A stretch of 64,000 nt of DNA from Piromyces finnis (Eukaryota > Neocallimastigomycota > Neocallimastigomycetes > Neocallimastigales > Neocallimastigaceae): positions 21,001-85,000 of the forward strand of contig MCFH01000097.1 of assembly GCA_002104945.1 (NCBI GenBank), in the 5' to 3' direction. Both the position numbers and the translations under genes were made by a program. Below, piece after piece: positions 25,476-35,675 of the stretch (the stretch's first letter is position 1; the number at the start of each line of letters is the position of its first letter). Under the pieces are notes generated by a model. It did no database searches and was not told where the DNA came from. It saw only the letters and a list, made by a program, of their open reading frames with translations.

Positions 25476-28400
25476 TTAAGAATTAACTTCGTCCCTTGAA
25501 GTTAAATTTTGTTCTGGTAGAACGTAAGGAAAAATATTTTTAATATGTACATTTCTATCAAGTAGTTTTCCTGTATGTGGATCTTCAAGTACGACAGTAT
25601 TAAATTTTTGTTTATTAACAACTTTATAAGGACCATAAAAATAAGGATTTAATTTACTTCTTCCTATTAATCTTATCATAACATAATCACCTGGTTTATA
25701 AGTTTTCTTTAAAGCTTTGGATAAACCTATTCTATGTTCCCAATATTGATTAGCATGATTAGAATATTCAGTAGCTTGTTTTACCCAATTTTGATGCCTT
25801 AAAAATCTTCTAAAAATATATTCCTCTTCTGTTTCATTAGGATCTTTATAAATATCAGGAAACATTATTTCTAATGGCCATGTGTCTCTTCTACCATATA
25901 ATAATTCGAAACTACTAAACTTTGTTTTTGAATTTTTGGTAGTTCTAAGTGACCATAATGCAGATGGTAGATATTCATCCCATTCAGATTCATTTTCAAT
26001 TAAGAGTCTTAAAGTTTTTCCTATTTCTTTGTTTCTATTCTCAATCATACCATTAGATTGTGGGTGATGAGGAGAAACAAAATGAACCCATGATCCATAT
26101 AAATCAATCATCATTTTAGTAATATCAGAAATAAATGAACTTCCATTATCAGTAACAATTATTTCTGGTGGACCATGTCTTGTTATTACTTCTATTAAAA
26201 ATTTTATTACTTCTTCTGATTTCATATTTGGAATTGCTTTAGCTTCAACCCATTTAGTGAAATAATCAACAAGGGTAATAATATAAGAATTTCCATGTTT
26301 AGTAAGTGGTAATGGGCCAACTATATCTAATCTGACTCTAGTAAATGGTTGTTCAATTGGGGTTATATTATCTTCAGTATTTTTAGGTAAAGGCTTAGGT
26401 CTACAAAGTTGACATTTTCTACAGGACTTTACCCACATTCTAACATCATTCCAAATACCAGGCCAATAATAAGATTTTAAAATTCTATTTGTGGTCTTTT
26501 CAGCACCTTCATGACCAACAGAATGAGCACGACTAATAATATCTTTTTTATCTTCATCTTTGTAAATAACTTTAAGATATAATTCATCTTTTTTATAATA
26601 TAGAGTATTATCAACAACTTGATAATTTTTAGTAAAATATTTTTTTATTCCTTCAGGTAGGTCTAAATCTTTTGGATTAAAATCAGACAAAATTGCATAA
26701 GCACAATTTACTATTTCATCAGAATTTTTAGAAGGTAATCTTGAAAGGGCATCCGCGAAAACATTTTTCTTTCCTTTATCATATTTTAATTCAATTTTAT
26801 ATTTATTAAATTCTTCAATCCATCTTGCATGATGTCTACCTTTTGATGGAATATTCTTTTTATAAAATCCCAGTAATGGTTTATGATCAGTAATTAATAT
26901 GGTAGGATTTTTATTACTTATAATATATTGACGAAATTGTAGAATTGCATAATAAATAGCTAATCCTTCAAGGTCAGTAACAGAATAATTCTTTTCTGAA
27001 GTAGATAAAGTACGACTAATACAACAAATTGGATGTTCCAATTTGTCCCCCTCCACCTGTAAGAGTACAGCACCAATGCCATTAGTTGATGCATCAGTAC
27101 GAATAATAAATTCTTTATTAAAATCAGGATAACTTAAAATAGGATCACTTAATAGACATTGTCGGATATCTTCAAAAGCATTATTACATTCTTGTGACCA
27201 AATATATTCTTGGTCTTTCTTTAATAAATTAAAAAGAGAGCTTGCTCTAATAGAAAAATTTTGAATAAACTTGCGGTAGTAACTAGCTAAACCTAGGAAT
27301 GATCTTAATTCATTAACATTTCTTGGAGCATTCCATAAAGCAATACTTTGAACTTTAGAAGGAACAGTTTTTAATCCGTTAGGTGTAAGTACATGTCCTA
27401 GTACTTCTACCTTTTCTTGAAAGAATTTACATTTTTGTAAATTAAGAGAAAGATTATATTTAGATAATATTTCAAAAACTTGTTGCAAATGATAAAGATG
27501 TTCTTCTGGTGATTTAGAATAAACAACAATATCATCAATGTAAACAAAAAGACATTTACCAATTAATGGTAAGAGAATCCTATTCATTTCTCGCTGGAAA
27601 GTAGCGGGAGCATTAGTTAAACCAAATGGCATTACTTTAAAATTATAATTACCAAATTTCGTTGTAAAAGCAGTTTTTTCAATATCATTTGGGTTCATAG
27701 GAATTTGGTGGTAGCCAGAGTATAAATCTAAAGCAGAAAATATTTTTGCACCATTAACAGAAGAGATTAATTCATCAATAAAAGGAAGTGCATAAGAATC
27801 CTTAATAGTAATTTCATTAAGTCTTCTATAATCAATACACATTCTCCATTTACCATTTTTCTTTTGTACAAGTAAAACTGGAAATGACCATGGAGAGTGA
27901 GAAGGAGTAATTAAACCTTTATCAAGTAATGAAAGAATTTCACTTTTTAAAATATCAGCATGTTCCTTAGATAATTTATAAGGTTTTAATTTTATTGGTT
28001 TATTAGTAGTAGTAATTATAGAATGAGGTTCTAAATCCGCAGTAGTTAATTGAGACATTGATGTAGCCATACAATTTTTATATTTATTTATAATGTGTTC
28101 AAATTTTGATTTAATATTATCAGGTGTTGAATTTAAGATTTCTTTTAACGTATCTTGAAATTCTTGGTTTTCTTCTTTTGAAATAATTATAGAATTCATT
28201 AAGGGAATATCATTAGCATCATTATCATTACTATTGATAATGTTTGTAATTTTCTTTAAACCTTTTTTAGTTTTCTGGTATATATAATCATCATCAGGGT
28301 CAATAAATAAACGGTATTTCTTTTGAATACCTCTTCCAAAAATTATATCAAAGTATGGATTACTTTGTTCAATAATATAAAATTTTTCTAAAATAGTACA

Positions 28401-29249
28401 ACAATTATTAATATTTATTTTTAAAGTAGTAAAAACATTTGTAGGAACAGTAGTACCATTAGCAATAGTTATATTTTGTTCCTCATCACTTTTTTCAATA
28501 TTTTTATTTGATAGTTTATTAAAACCATTTGTAGTAATGATATTGACATTTGCGCCAGTATCATAAAGAATTTTTAAATATTTTCCATCTATATCACCAA
28601 TTATTAATGGAATATTAGAGTTATTAAAGGAGTACATCACTTTTTCAACTTTAGGTTTACATCCTTGTTCTAATTCTTTTCTAAGTGATGGACTAGCAGA
28701 AAGTAATTGGGAAAGACTTATTTTTGGATATAAATTATTTGCTTCTTTAATTATACTAAATTTATCTTTGGTTTTTAACATTTGTATTTCTGTCATATTT
28801 CTTTTTGTGGTTACTTTGGTTTTGACAGAATTTTTCTTTACTTTTACATCACTTGTTTCATTATTATTTTTAAAAGTTTCTTCATTGGTAGAATCATTAG
28901 AGTTATTAATTTCAATAGGTTGGATATGTTCTTTTGTATTAGTAACTTCTTCTAAAGGTATTTCATTTGTATTATTTTGTTCTTCTTCACTTTCTATTTC
29001 TATTTCTTCATTTGGGGTTTCTTCCATAACTTCATCTTTATCTTCACTAATTTTTCTTCTACGAGTATCTCTAATAGCCTTCTTTTGTTGTTTTAAATTC
29101 CTAATGTTAGGTTGGTTAAGTATTGAGGGTTTGACAATACTTTTATTATTTGGTGATATTTTATTTTTATCTAATGTTTTAACATTTATTTTCTTCTTTT
29201 GAGCCGCATTAATAGAATAATTATTTTCATTAGAGATATTGGAATTCAT
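25476..29249 (-). CDS. pol: Element 2 Pol polyprotein (PR-RT-RNaseH-IN)
   Basis: 1257 codons from the first ATG. The frame is open a further 25 codons upstream to the gag stop. A Glu/Asn-rich N-terminus is followed by an aspartic protease site YDTGANVN (near residue 229), RT with WRMCIDYRRLN and YIDD (near 570), RNase H RTDASTNGIG (near 716), and integrase with an HHCC site (about 907-950). The DDE residues are in LDIVGP, VTDNG and NGMIENRNKEIG, and a GPY module (YFYGPYKV) follows. All catalytic motifs look intact. It is in the -1 frame relative to gag and is probably made as a Gag-Pol fusion by frameshifting at 29324-29330. It is close to element 1 Pol in layout. Confidence 0.94.
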   Translation of the reverse strand: MNSNISNENNYSINAAQKKKINVKTLDKNKISPNNKSIVKPSILNQPNIRNLKQQKKAIRDTRRRKISEDKDEVMEETPNEEIEIESEEEQNNTNEIPLEEVTNTKEHIQPIEINNSNDSTNEETFKNNNETSDVKVKKNSVKTKVTTKRNMTEIQMLKTKDKFSIIKEANNLYPKISLSQLLSASPSLRKELEQGCKPKVEKVMYSFNNSNIPLIIGDIDGKYLKILYDTGANVNIITTNGFNKLSNKNIEKSDEEQNITIANGTTVPTNVFTTLKININNCCTILEKFYIIEQSNPYFDIIFGRGIQKKYRLFIDPDDDYIYQKTKKGLKKITNIINSNDNDANDIPLMNSIIISKEENQEFQDTLKEILNSTPDNIKSKFEHIINKYKNCMATSMSQLTTADLEPHSIITTTNKPIKLKPYKLSKEHADILKSEILSLLDKGLITPSHSPWSFPVLLVQKKNGKWRMCIDYRRLNEITIKDSYALPFIDELISSVNGAKIFSALDLYSGYHQIPMNPNDIEKTAFTTKFGNYNFKVMPFGLTNAPATFQREMNRILLPLIGKCLFVYIDDIVVYSKSPEEHLYHLQQVFEILSKYNLSLNLQKCKFFQEKVEVLGHVLTPNGLKTVPSKVQSIALWNAPRNVNELRSFLGLASYYRKFIQNFSIRASSLFNLLKKDQEYIWSQECNNAFEDIRQCLLSDPILSYPDFNKEFIIRTDASTNGIGAVLLQVEGDKLEHPICCISRTLSTSEKNYSVTDLEGLAIYYAILQFRQYIISNKNPTILITDHKPLLGFYKKNIPSKGRHHARWIEEFNKYKIELKYDKGKKNVFADALSRLPSKNSDEIVNCAYAILSDFNPKDLDLPEGIKKYFTKNYQVVDNTLYYKKDELYLKVIYKDEDKKDIISRAHSVGHEGAEKTTNRILKSYYWPGIWNDVRMWVKSCRKCQLCRPKPLPKNTEDNITPIEQPFTRVRLDIVGPLPLTKHGNSYIITLVDYFTKWVEAKAIPNMKSEEVIKFLIEVITRHGPPEIIVTDNGSSFISDITKMMIDLYGSWVHFVSPHHPQSNGMIENRNKEIGKTLRLLIENESEWDEYLPSALWSLRTTKNSKTKFSSFELLYGRRDTWPLEIMFPDIYKDPNETEEEYIFRRFLRHQNWVKQATEYSNHANQYWEHRIGLSKALKKTYKPGDYVMIRLIGRSKLNPYFYGPYKVVNKQKFNTVVLEDPHTGKLLDRNVHIKNIFPYVLPEQNLTSRDEVNS

Positions 29250-29320
29250 TTGTGCTTCTTGTGTATTTTGTGAACTATTTGCAATTTTAGTTTTTATGGG
29301 AGATTGCTTACTCCCATTAT

Positions 29321-29534
29321 TTAGTTTAAATGATTGTATTCGTCATCTAATTCTGGACAATCATTCGTAGTATGACCTATTCTTTTACAATTTAAGCAAA
29401 CATTAATTTTTAGGTCAGCAAGCTTTTGAGTTATTTCTTTTAACTCATCATCATTATTTTATGAGTATTTTAAGGTACTTTTTCTTTGCTAAACGTTTTG
29501 ATTAATATTATTAAATCTTGAATAATTATTGTTA
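29321..29534 (-). pseudogene. gag: C-terminal part of element 2 gag, with two stop codons
   Basis: It continues in frame from 36429-37183 on the other side of element 3. It carries a zinc knuckle CLNCKRIGHTTNDC (CX2CX4HX4C) and ends CAT TTA AAC TAA. Two in-frame stops, TAG at 29489-29491 and TAA at 29459-29461, sit where Gln codons would fit (C to T changes). Joined, gag would be about 324 codons. Confidence 0.85.
29324..29330 (-). promoter_or_regulatory. Predicted -1 frameshift heptamer T TTA AAC at the end of element 2 gag
   Basis: The gag frame ends CAT TTA AAC TAA, placing the UUUAAAC heptamer in phase immediately before the stop. A -1 slip continues CTA AAT AAT GGG AGT and stays open into pol. 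No downstream stimulatory structure was evaluated. Confidence 0.8.
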
Positions 29535-29539
29535 TCATT

Positions 29540-30292
29540 TGTAAAGATATAATATATATCTTTAGATTATTTAATAATTAACTATTAATTATTAAATAAT
29601 AAATTAATATTTATTAAAATTAACTATGAAGTTTTTAATATTCAATGGAATAATTTAATAATAAATTATTTTATAATAATTCCGTCAAAATTAAATAAAG
29701 ATAAATATTTAAATTTAAGGAACAAAAGAATCCTAATTAAATTTAAATATTTCAAATATTTTAAATATTCATAATAACTTTAAATACTTTTTATTTAATT
29801 TTAGAATAGTTTAATAATAATATACTTTCTTATTTAAATTTAGAATAGTTTAATAATTTTAACTGAGTTTTAAAAATAGATGTGTTTATATTTCAATAGG
29901 AAATATATTAAGAATAGTATTGATAATATTAAATTAATTTATAGATAATACCTGAGCTTTATTCAATTTTGAGTTTACTCAAATTAAATTAAAAGTATAA
30001 TGAATTAGTTTTAGTTTAGTTTTATTATTTTATTATTTAATTAGATTAGTTTTGTTTATTTTATATTAAATATATGTTTATTTAAATAGAATAATATATT
30101 AGAATATAATTATGAAAAAATATAAATACATGTAAATTTTATCAATTGAATCGATGTAATTGTTATTTTATTTCTAACCATTAATAAAGAAGATAATTTT
30201 TTAAAAAAAAAGAAACTCCTATTTTTATTTTATCGTGTGTTTAATTGTTTTATTGTTAAATATATAATCTGTTTTAAGATTAATATTTTACA
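29540..30292 (+). repeat. 5' LTR of element 3
   Basis: 753 bp. It contains TATAAATA at 30121-30128 and the predicted transcript start with GTAATTGTTAT at 30156-30166. Confidence 0.94.
30121..30166 (+). promoter_or_regulatory. Core promoter and self-priming sequence in the element 3 LTR
   Basis: TATAAATA (30121-30128) lies 35 nt before GTAATTGTTAT (30156-30166), which is exactly complementary to the first 11 nt after the LTR (30293-30303). The spacing suits a TATA box driving transcripts that begin at or near this sequence. Confidence 0.75.
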
Positions 30293-30303
30293 ATAACAAT
30301 TAC
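30293..30303 (+). other. Self-complementary primer-binding site of element 3
   Basis: ATAACAATTAC directly abuts the 5' LTR. It lacks the TGG expected of a tRNA primer site but is the exact reverse complement of GTAATTGTTAT in the LTR. This is the 11-nt arrangement known from Tf1 of fission yeast. Confidence 0.8.
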
Positions 30304-30910
30304 CTTTTATTTTAAAAAAACACGTTATATTTTAATAATAAAACAATTTTATCTTTGAAACTACTGGAACTTTTGGTGAATCCGAAGTTGTGGAACTACT
30401 ACTGTGATTTAAAAGCTTACGGAAATTTTCTTTCTACTTGGAACTCTAGGAATTCTTTTTACTTAGATATTTAGAAGAATTCCCTTTGTGTAACGTTTAC
30501 TTTGATCTTTAGAAGATATTTTTATAATTATTCTCTCGTGGAATTCTCTTTGTGTAACGAAAACTCAACCGTTGATACAAAAGTTATTTTTTCGATTAAT
30601 TATTTTATACTATTAAAGATCTCGACGACACCGTTTGATAGGATAGAGTCAGATCGACGTCTTTAAATATAGTATATTATCAATTTAATTGAAAAAGGGT
30701 AACTTATAAGAGTATTTTGTGATAATACAAAAATAAAATTTTATATATTAATGAATTTTTTGACAAGCTATTAAAGAAAGAATAAATTTTGTATCTTTAA
30801 AAGCTTCTTAATTTTGATCAAAAAAAAAAAAAAAAAAAATTTAATACCATATTTTCAAAGTGGAAGATCTAAATAAAATTTTTCAAAATTTAACTATTAA
30901 GGACGTAGAG
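30304..30910 (+). other. Untranslated leader of element 3
   Basis: About 600 nt with two related blocks containing TTTGTGTAACG (near 30485 and 30550) and a less A/T-rich spot near 30625-30662. No open frame is present apart from the start of gag-pol. Confidence 0.55.
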
Positions 30911-33900
30911 ATGTCAGAAAATCATAGCAACCTTAGGAAAATCAATAGTCCACCCCTATTTTATGGAAATAGGAAAGATCTTGAAGGTTTTCTAACTAGA
31001 GTCGAACTAACCTTTGAAGATGAACCAGACCGCTTCTCAGATGATAGCAAGAAGATTAGATATATTATGTCCTTCTTTGAGGACAAAGCTTTGAAATGGG
31101 CTATTATATTAAGGAGAGAAAGAAATCCAATTCTTAACTCCTTAGATGATTTTATCCGTGAAATGAGATCACAATTTGGTGATCAAGATTGTGAGACTGT
31201 TGTAGCCAATGGAAAACTATGTACAATAAAACAAAAAAGTTACAAGAATGTTTATTCGTACATAAATGAATTTAAAAGAATTAGCCAGTACTCAAACTTT
31301 AATGAGGCCGCTAAAATATATATGTTCATTCAAGGATTACATTACAAAATGAGGGAACATCTTGCTGTTGTCGATTCTAATCATGATGACCTCAATAAAC
31401 TCTACAGTGAAGTTATAAATATTGAGAGTCTCACCAAAAGAATAAATATTAGCGAACATTATTTTAAAAATAATGAAGGAAGAGGCAACAAGAAAGATCA
31501 AGATAATGATCCTATGGACGTTGATCTTATGAGAATTAAAAGTGGTAATAAATATACTCATCACTATGCGGATCCAAAAAGGGATTACTATGTTAAGAAC
31601 AATGATTCCCATGAAGAAGAAAAGAAAAAAGGTCTTTATTTTTTATGCAAGAAGCCGGGACACCTACAATTCAACTGTCCTAACAAGAGAAAGCCAATGA
31701 ATGTTAGAACCATTCAGGAAAAAGGCTCACATTCTAACGATACTGCCTCTTTGAATAGAATAATTAAGCTAGATAAATTTATGGACATAGCTACAATCCA
31801 TGAAATTGTGAAGAGAGAAAATTTATCAAGAAAGAAAAATAATATCCTTAACTTCTCAATTAAGTCAAATGAAGGAGATGAAGTCAGAGCTAGAGTACTA
31901 ATTGATTCTGGATCTGATCTTAACTTTATTCACCCTGACTTTATTAAAAAACATAAAATCGGAACTAGAAAAGTTAAGGAATCAATAAGAGTTACGGGAT
32001 TGGGATGTGATGTAGCCGTGGTTGAAAGTGAAACAGAAAAGTGTATTCTTCGCTATCGAAACCATCTCGAGGTTATCAAGCTCTATGCTCTTAGAATTCC
32101 AGATGTCGATATCATTCTTGGTATCCCTTGGATTGATAAGCATAGCCCTCAAAACTACCACGACGCGAGCAAAATTCGGTTTAATTCTGATTATTGTTCT
32201 CGCCATTGTAATAATGGAAAAAGAAAGCACAAATCAAAAAAGAAGAAATCTAATAAAAAGAACAACTCTATACAAGAAACCAAAATTATGACAAATCCTC
32301 AAATTCACAAAAGAAAATTATCGGAGGTAACTGAAGATGCTGATGAAGATTTTGAATATGTTCGTGGTCGTCGTTCTCGTATTTGTACTATTATTGATAA
32401 TAATAGTGATAATGATGATTTTTATCATTATAGGAATTTTAATAAAAACTTAAATTGTAATAACTGTAATAGTATTAGTGATAGTTTTAGTATTGGTAAT
32501 AATTATAAAAAGAGTTTTAATAGTATTTGTAGTAATAATAATTGTAAGTGTAATAATTGTCTTAAGTGTATTAATTGTATTAATATGAAAAAATTAAATG
32601 TAATTAATGAAAATAACTTAAATAAAGATAAAAAATTGGTCTCAGTGCCAAAACAATATTTAATTTATAAAGAAGTGTTTAATGAAAATAATTGTAATAT
32701 GTTACCACCTCATCGTGAATATGATTGTGAAATTAAATTAAAAGATAATTCTAATTTGTTTTATGGTCCCCTTTATCCATTAACTGAAGCAGAAAGAGAT
32801 GAACTAAAAAATTACATTAAAGAAAATTTAGAAAAAGGTTTCATCAGGAAATCTACATCTCCTGCTGGGGCACCAGTTTTATTTGTTAAAAAGAAAGATG
32901 GCTCATTACGGCTATGTGTTGATTATAGGAAGCTTAACGACATGACTATTAGAAACTCATACCCTCTTCCTTTGATCAGTGACTTATTAGATAGAGTGAA
33001 AGGAGCAAAGTATTTTACTAAGTTAGATTTAAGGTCAGCCTACAACTTAGTTAGAATCAAGGAAGGTGATGAATTTAAAACTGCCTTTAGAACTAGGTAT
33101 GGGCACTTTGAATACCTTGTTATGCCGTTCGGGTTAAAGAATGCACCTGCTACCTTCCAGCATTTTATTAATGATGTTCTTAGTGAATATTTGGATGATT
33201 TTGTTATTTCCTATATCGATGATATTTTAATTTTCTCAAATAGTTTAGAAGAACATCATGTACACGTGAAAAAAGTATTAAAGAAATTATTAGATAATAA
33301 TTTGTTTGTTAAATTAGAAAAGTGTGAATTCGACGTCCCTGAGACAACTTTTCTTGGATATGTGTTATCGAGGGAAGGCCTAAGAATGGACAGTAATAAA
33401 GTGAAAGCTATTCTTGACTGGCCTGTTCCTACTTCTGTTAAAGAAGTCCAATTCTTTATTGGTTTATGCAATTATTACAGAATTTTTATTAAAGATTTTG
33501 CTAGGATAGCTAATCCGCTGCATAAACTCACTAGAAAAAATGTTCCTTTTACTTGGAGCTCAGAACATCAGAAAGCATTTGATACCCTCAAAGAATTATT
33601 TACTTCCGCACCTATTCTTATAAATCCTGATAGTAATAAACCATTTATTGTCGAGACTGACGCAAGTAACTTCGCGGTTGGCGCAATTTTGTCACAAGAA
33701 TTTGAGGGTCAGTTGCATCCGGTCGCTTTTATTTCTTCAAGTTTAACAAAGTCTCAAAGAAATTATCAAATCTATGATAAAGAATTGCTTGCTATCAAAG
33801 TAGCTCTGGAAGAATGGAGACACTATTTGGAAGGTGCTAGACATCAGTTTACCATCTATACTGATCATAAGAATTTGACGTTCCCTAGAAAGCCTGAAAT

Positions 33901-35644
33901 GCTATCGCAACGACAAATAAGATGGTATGAGTTCCTATCTCGTTTTGACTTTAAGCTAATTTACAGAGCTGGTAAAAAGTCTGGAAAACCTGATTTATTA
34001 TCAAGACATAGTGATCATTTATTTAATAATATTTCATGTAATAAAATTTCTTGTAACGTAATTGATAATATTAATAAAAATGATAATACTTTGATTAATT
34101 CCATTTTATGCTCTCAAAAAAAAGATGTGTTTTACAATAAAATTTTTTCTTACTTTAATAATAACAATAAGTCCTCGTCCCCACCATGTAAAAACATTGA
34201 TAAATATTTTATCGATGTTGATGGCTATTTGTTATTTAATAATTTAATTTATGTTCCACCTAATTTAAGAACTAGAATTTTAGAGTTGCATCATAACTCT
34301 ATTTCCGCTGGCCATTTTGGTATTAATAAGACTACCGAATTAATTAGCAGAAATTTTTGGTGGCCAAAATATTATGATGATGTTAAAAAGTTTGTTAAGT
34401 CCTGTGTAACTTGTTGTAAAGCTAAAGTTCCAAGACATAGACCATATGGGTTGCTATCTCCTCTTCCTACTCCTGATAGAGCTTGGTCTGAATTATCTAT
34501 GGACTTCATTGTTGAATTACCAAAGTCCAAAGATATGACTACCATTATGGTCATTGTTGATAGACTAACCAAAATGGCTCATTTTATTCCCTTAAGGTGC
34601 CTTCCTACTGCATCTATTGCAGCTGATGTTTTTATCAACAATATCTTTCGGTTACATGGTTTCCCCGAATCAATTGTTTCTGACCGTGGTACTCAGTTTA
34701 CTTCTGAATTTTGGAATCGTCTGTGTGATTTATTAAATATTAAACTTAAGTTTTCCACTGCTAACCACCCACAGACTGATGATCAAACGGAGAGAGTGAA
34801 CGGGATATTGGAACAATATCTCCGTTGTTTTATTAATGAAAAACAAAATAATTGGATTGATTTGCTTCCTTTTGCCGAATTTGCCTATAACAACACATTA
34901 CAGCAATCGATCAATCAATCCCCATTTTATGCAAACTATGGTTTTAATCCCAAATTTAATATCGATATTCCTTCAGCTAATAAACCAAATAGAGCTGAAC
35001 AAAGAATTTTAGATATAAATAAAAATATCAAACTTCTAAAGGAAAATCTTGATCATGCAAAAGAAACTTATAAAAAATATGCTGATCAAAGAAGAATTGA
35101 ATCACCAAAGTTTGAAGTTGGAATGAAAGTTTGGTTATTGAAAGGAATAAATACTTCAGGAAAAAACATTAAAAGAAAACTGTCTGATCAAATGCTAGGA
35201 CCATTTAAAATTATTAAAAAAGTAAGTCCCCTAGCATTTGAATTGAAATTACCACACAATTTGCGTTGTCATCCTGTCTTTCATGTTTCGTTATTAGAAC
35301 CGTATACTGAAAACAAATTTAAAGATAGGACAAATAATTATAATAGGAAAAATATCCAATTAAATATTGATACAAATGAAAAAATTCCAGAAAAAATTAT
35401 TAAAGAAAGAACTTATAATAAAAAGAAATCATTTCTTGTTACTTATAAATATCTTGATTCAAGTGAAAATCGATGGATTCCCGAGGATCAGATTTTAGAT
35501 AGACAATTGATCCAAGAATTTTACAGAAGAAACAAAAAGCTAAGAAAAAATAAAGACAACGAATATATGGATAATTTAAACAACGACGGTATGATTCGAA
35601 CAAAGTATAGACCATTTGTTATAGAAATTCCATCTAGAAAATGA
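30911..35644 (+). CDS. gag-pol: Element 3 Gag-Pol polyprotein with chromodomain
   Basis: One open frame. Homologous-looking sequence begins at a GTG (30860), but the first in-frame ATG is 30911, giving 1577 residues. Positions below count from the GTG. Capsid-like Gag comes first, then a zinc knuckle YFLCKKPGHLQFNC near 260 whose first Cys is Tyr. Next are protease IDSGSD (near 348), an Asn/Cys-rich linker (about 515-580), RT with LRLCVDYRKLN and YIDD (near 784), and RNase H ETDASNFAVG (near 931). Integrase has HHCC and the triad in SMDFI, SDRGT and TERVNG (1214, 1275, 1311), then a GPF tail and a chromodomain (about 1511-1554, with WIPEDQIL). The chromodomain would tether integration to modified histones. 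The missing start ATG and knuckle Cys suggest slight decay. Confidence 0.93.
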   Translation: MSENHSNLRKINSPPLFYGNRKDLEGFLTRVELTFEDEPDRFSDDSKKIRYIMSFFEDKALKWAIILRRERNPILNSLDDFIREMRSQFGDQDCETVVANGKLCTIKQKSYKNVYSYINEFKRISQYSNFNEAAKIYMFIQGLHYKMREHLAVVDSNHDDLNKLYSEVINIESLTKRINISEHYFKNNEGRGNKKDQDNDPMDVDLMRIKSGNKYTHHYADPKRDYYVKNNDSHEEEKKKGLYFLCKKPGHLQFNCPNKRKPMNVRTIQEKGSHSNDTASLNRIIKLDKFMDIATIHEIVKRENLSRKKNNILNFSIKSNEGDEVRARVLIDSGSDLNFIHPDFIKKHKIGTRKVKESIRVTGLGCDVAVVESETEKCILRYRNHLEVIKLYALRIPDVDIILGIPWIDKHSPQNYHDASKIRFNSDYCSRHCNNGKRKHKSKKKKSNKKNNSIQETKIMTNPQIHKRKLSEVTEDADEDFEYVRGRRSRICTIIDNNSDNDDFYHYRNFNKNLNCNNCNSISDSFSIGNNYKKSFNSICSNNNCKCNNCLKCINCINMKKLNVINENNLNKDKKLVSVPKQYLIYKEVFNENNCNMLPPHREYDCEIKLKDNSNLFYGPLYPLTEAERDELKNYIKENLEKGFIRKSTSPAGAPVLFVKKKDGSLRLCVDYRKLNDMTIRNSYPLPLISDLLDRVKGAKYFTKLDLRSAYNLVRIKEGDEFKTAFRTRYGHFEYLVMPFGLKNAPATFQHFINDVLSEYLDDFVISYIDDILIFSNSLEEHHVHVKKVLKKLLDNNLFVKLEKCEFDVPETTFLGYVLSREGLRMDSNKVKAILDWPVPTSVKEVQFFIGLCNYYRIFIKDFARIANPLHKLTRKNVPFTWSSEHQKAFDTLKELFTSAPILINPDSNKPFIVETDASNFAVGAILSQEFEGQLHPVAFISSSLTKSQRNYQIYDKELLAIKVALEEWRHYLEGARHQFTIYTDHKNLTFPRKPEMLSQRQIRWYEFLSRFDFKLIYRAGKKSGKPDLLSRHSDHLFNNISCNKISCNVIDNINKNDNTLINSILCSQKKDVFYNKIFSYFNNNNKSSSPPCKNIDKYFIDVDGYLLFNNLIYVPPNLRTRILELHHNSISAGHFGINKTTELISRNFWWPKYYDDVKKFVKSCVTCCKAKVPRHRPYGLLSPLPTPDRAWSELSMDFIVELPKSKDMTTIMVIVDRLTKMAHFIPLRCLPTASIAADVFINNIFRLHGFPESIVSDRGTQFTSEFWNRLCDLLNIKLKFSTANHPQTDDQTERVNGILEQYLRCFINEKQNNWIDLLPFAEFAYNNTLQQSINQSPFYANYGFNPKFNIDIPSANKPNRAEQRILDINKNIKLLKENLDHAKETYKKYADQRRIESPKFEVGMKVWLLKGINTSGKNIKRKLSDQMLGPFKIIKKVSPLAFELKLPHNLRCHPVFHVSLLEPYTENKFKDRTNNYNRKNIQLNIDTNEKIPEKIIKERTYNKKKSFLVTYKYLDSSENRWIPEDQILDRQLIQEFYRRNKKLRKNKDNEYMDNLNNDGMIRTKYRPFVIEIPSRK

Positions 35645-35675
35645 TCTCACAGGAGCTCGACTTAAAGGGCGAGAT

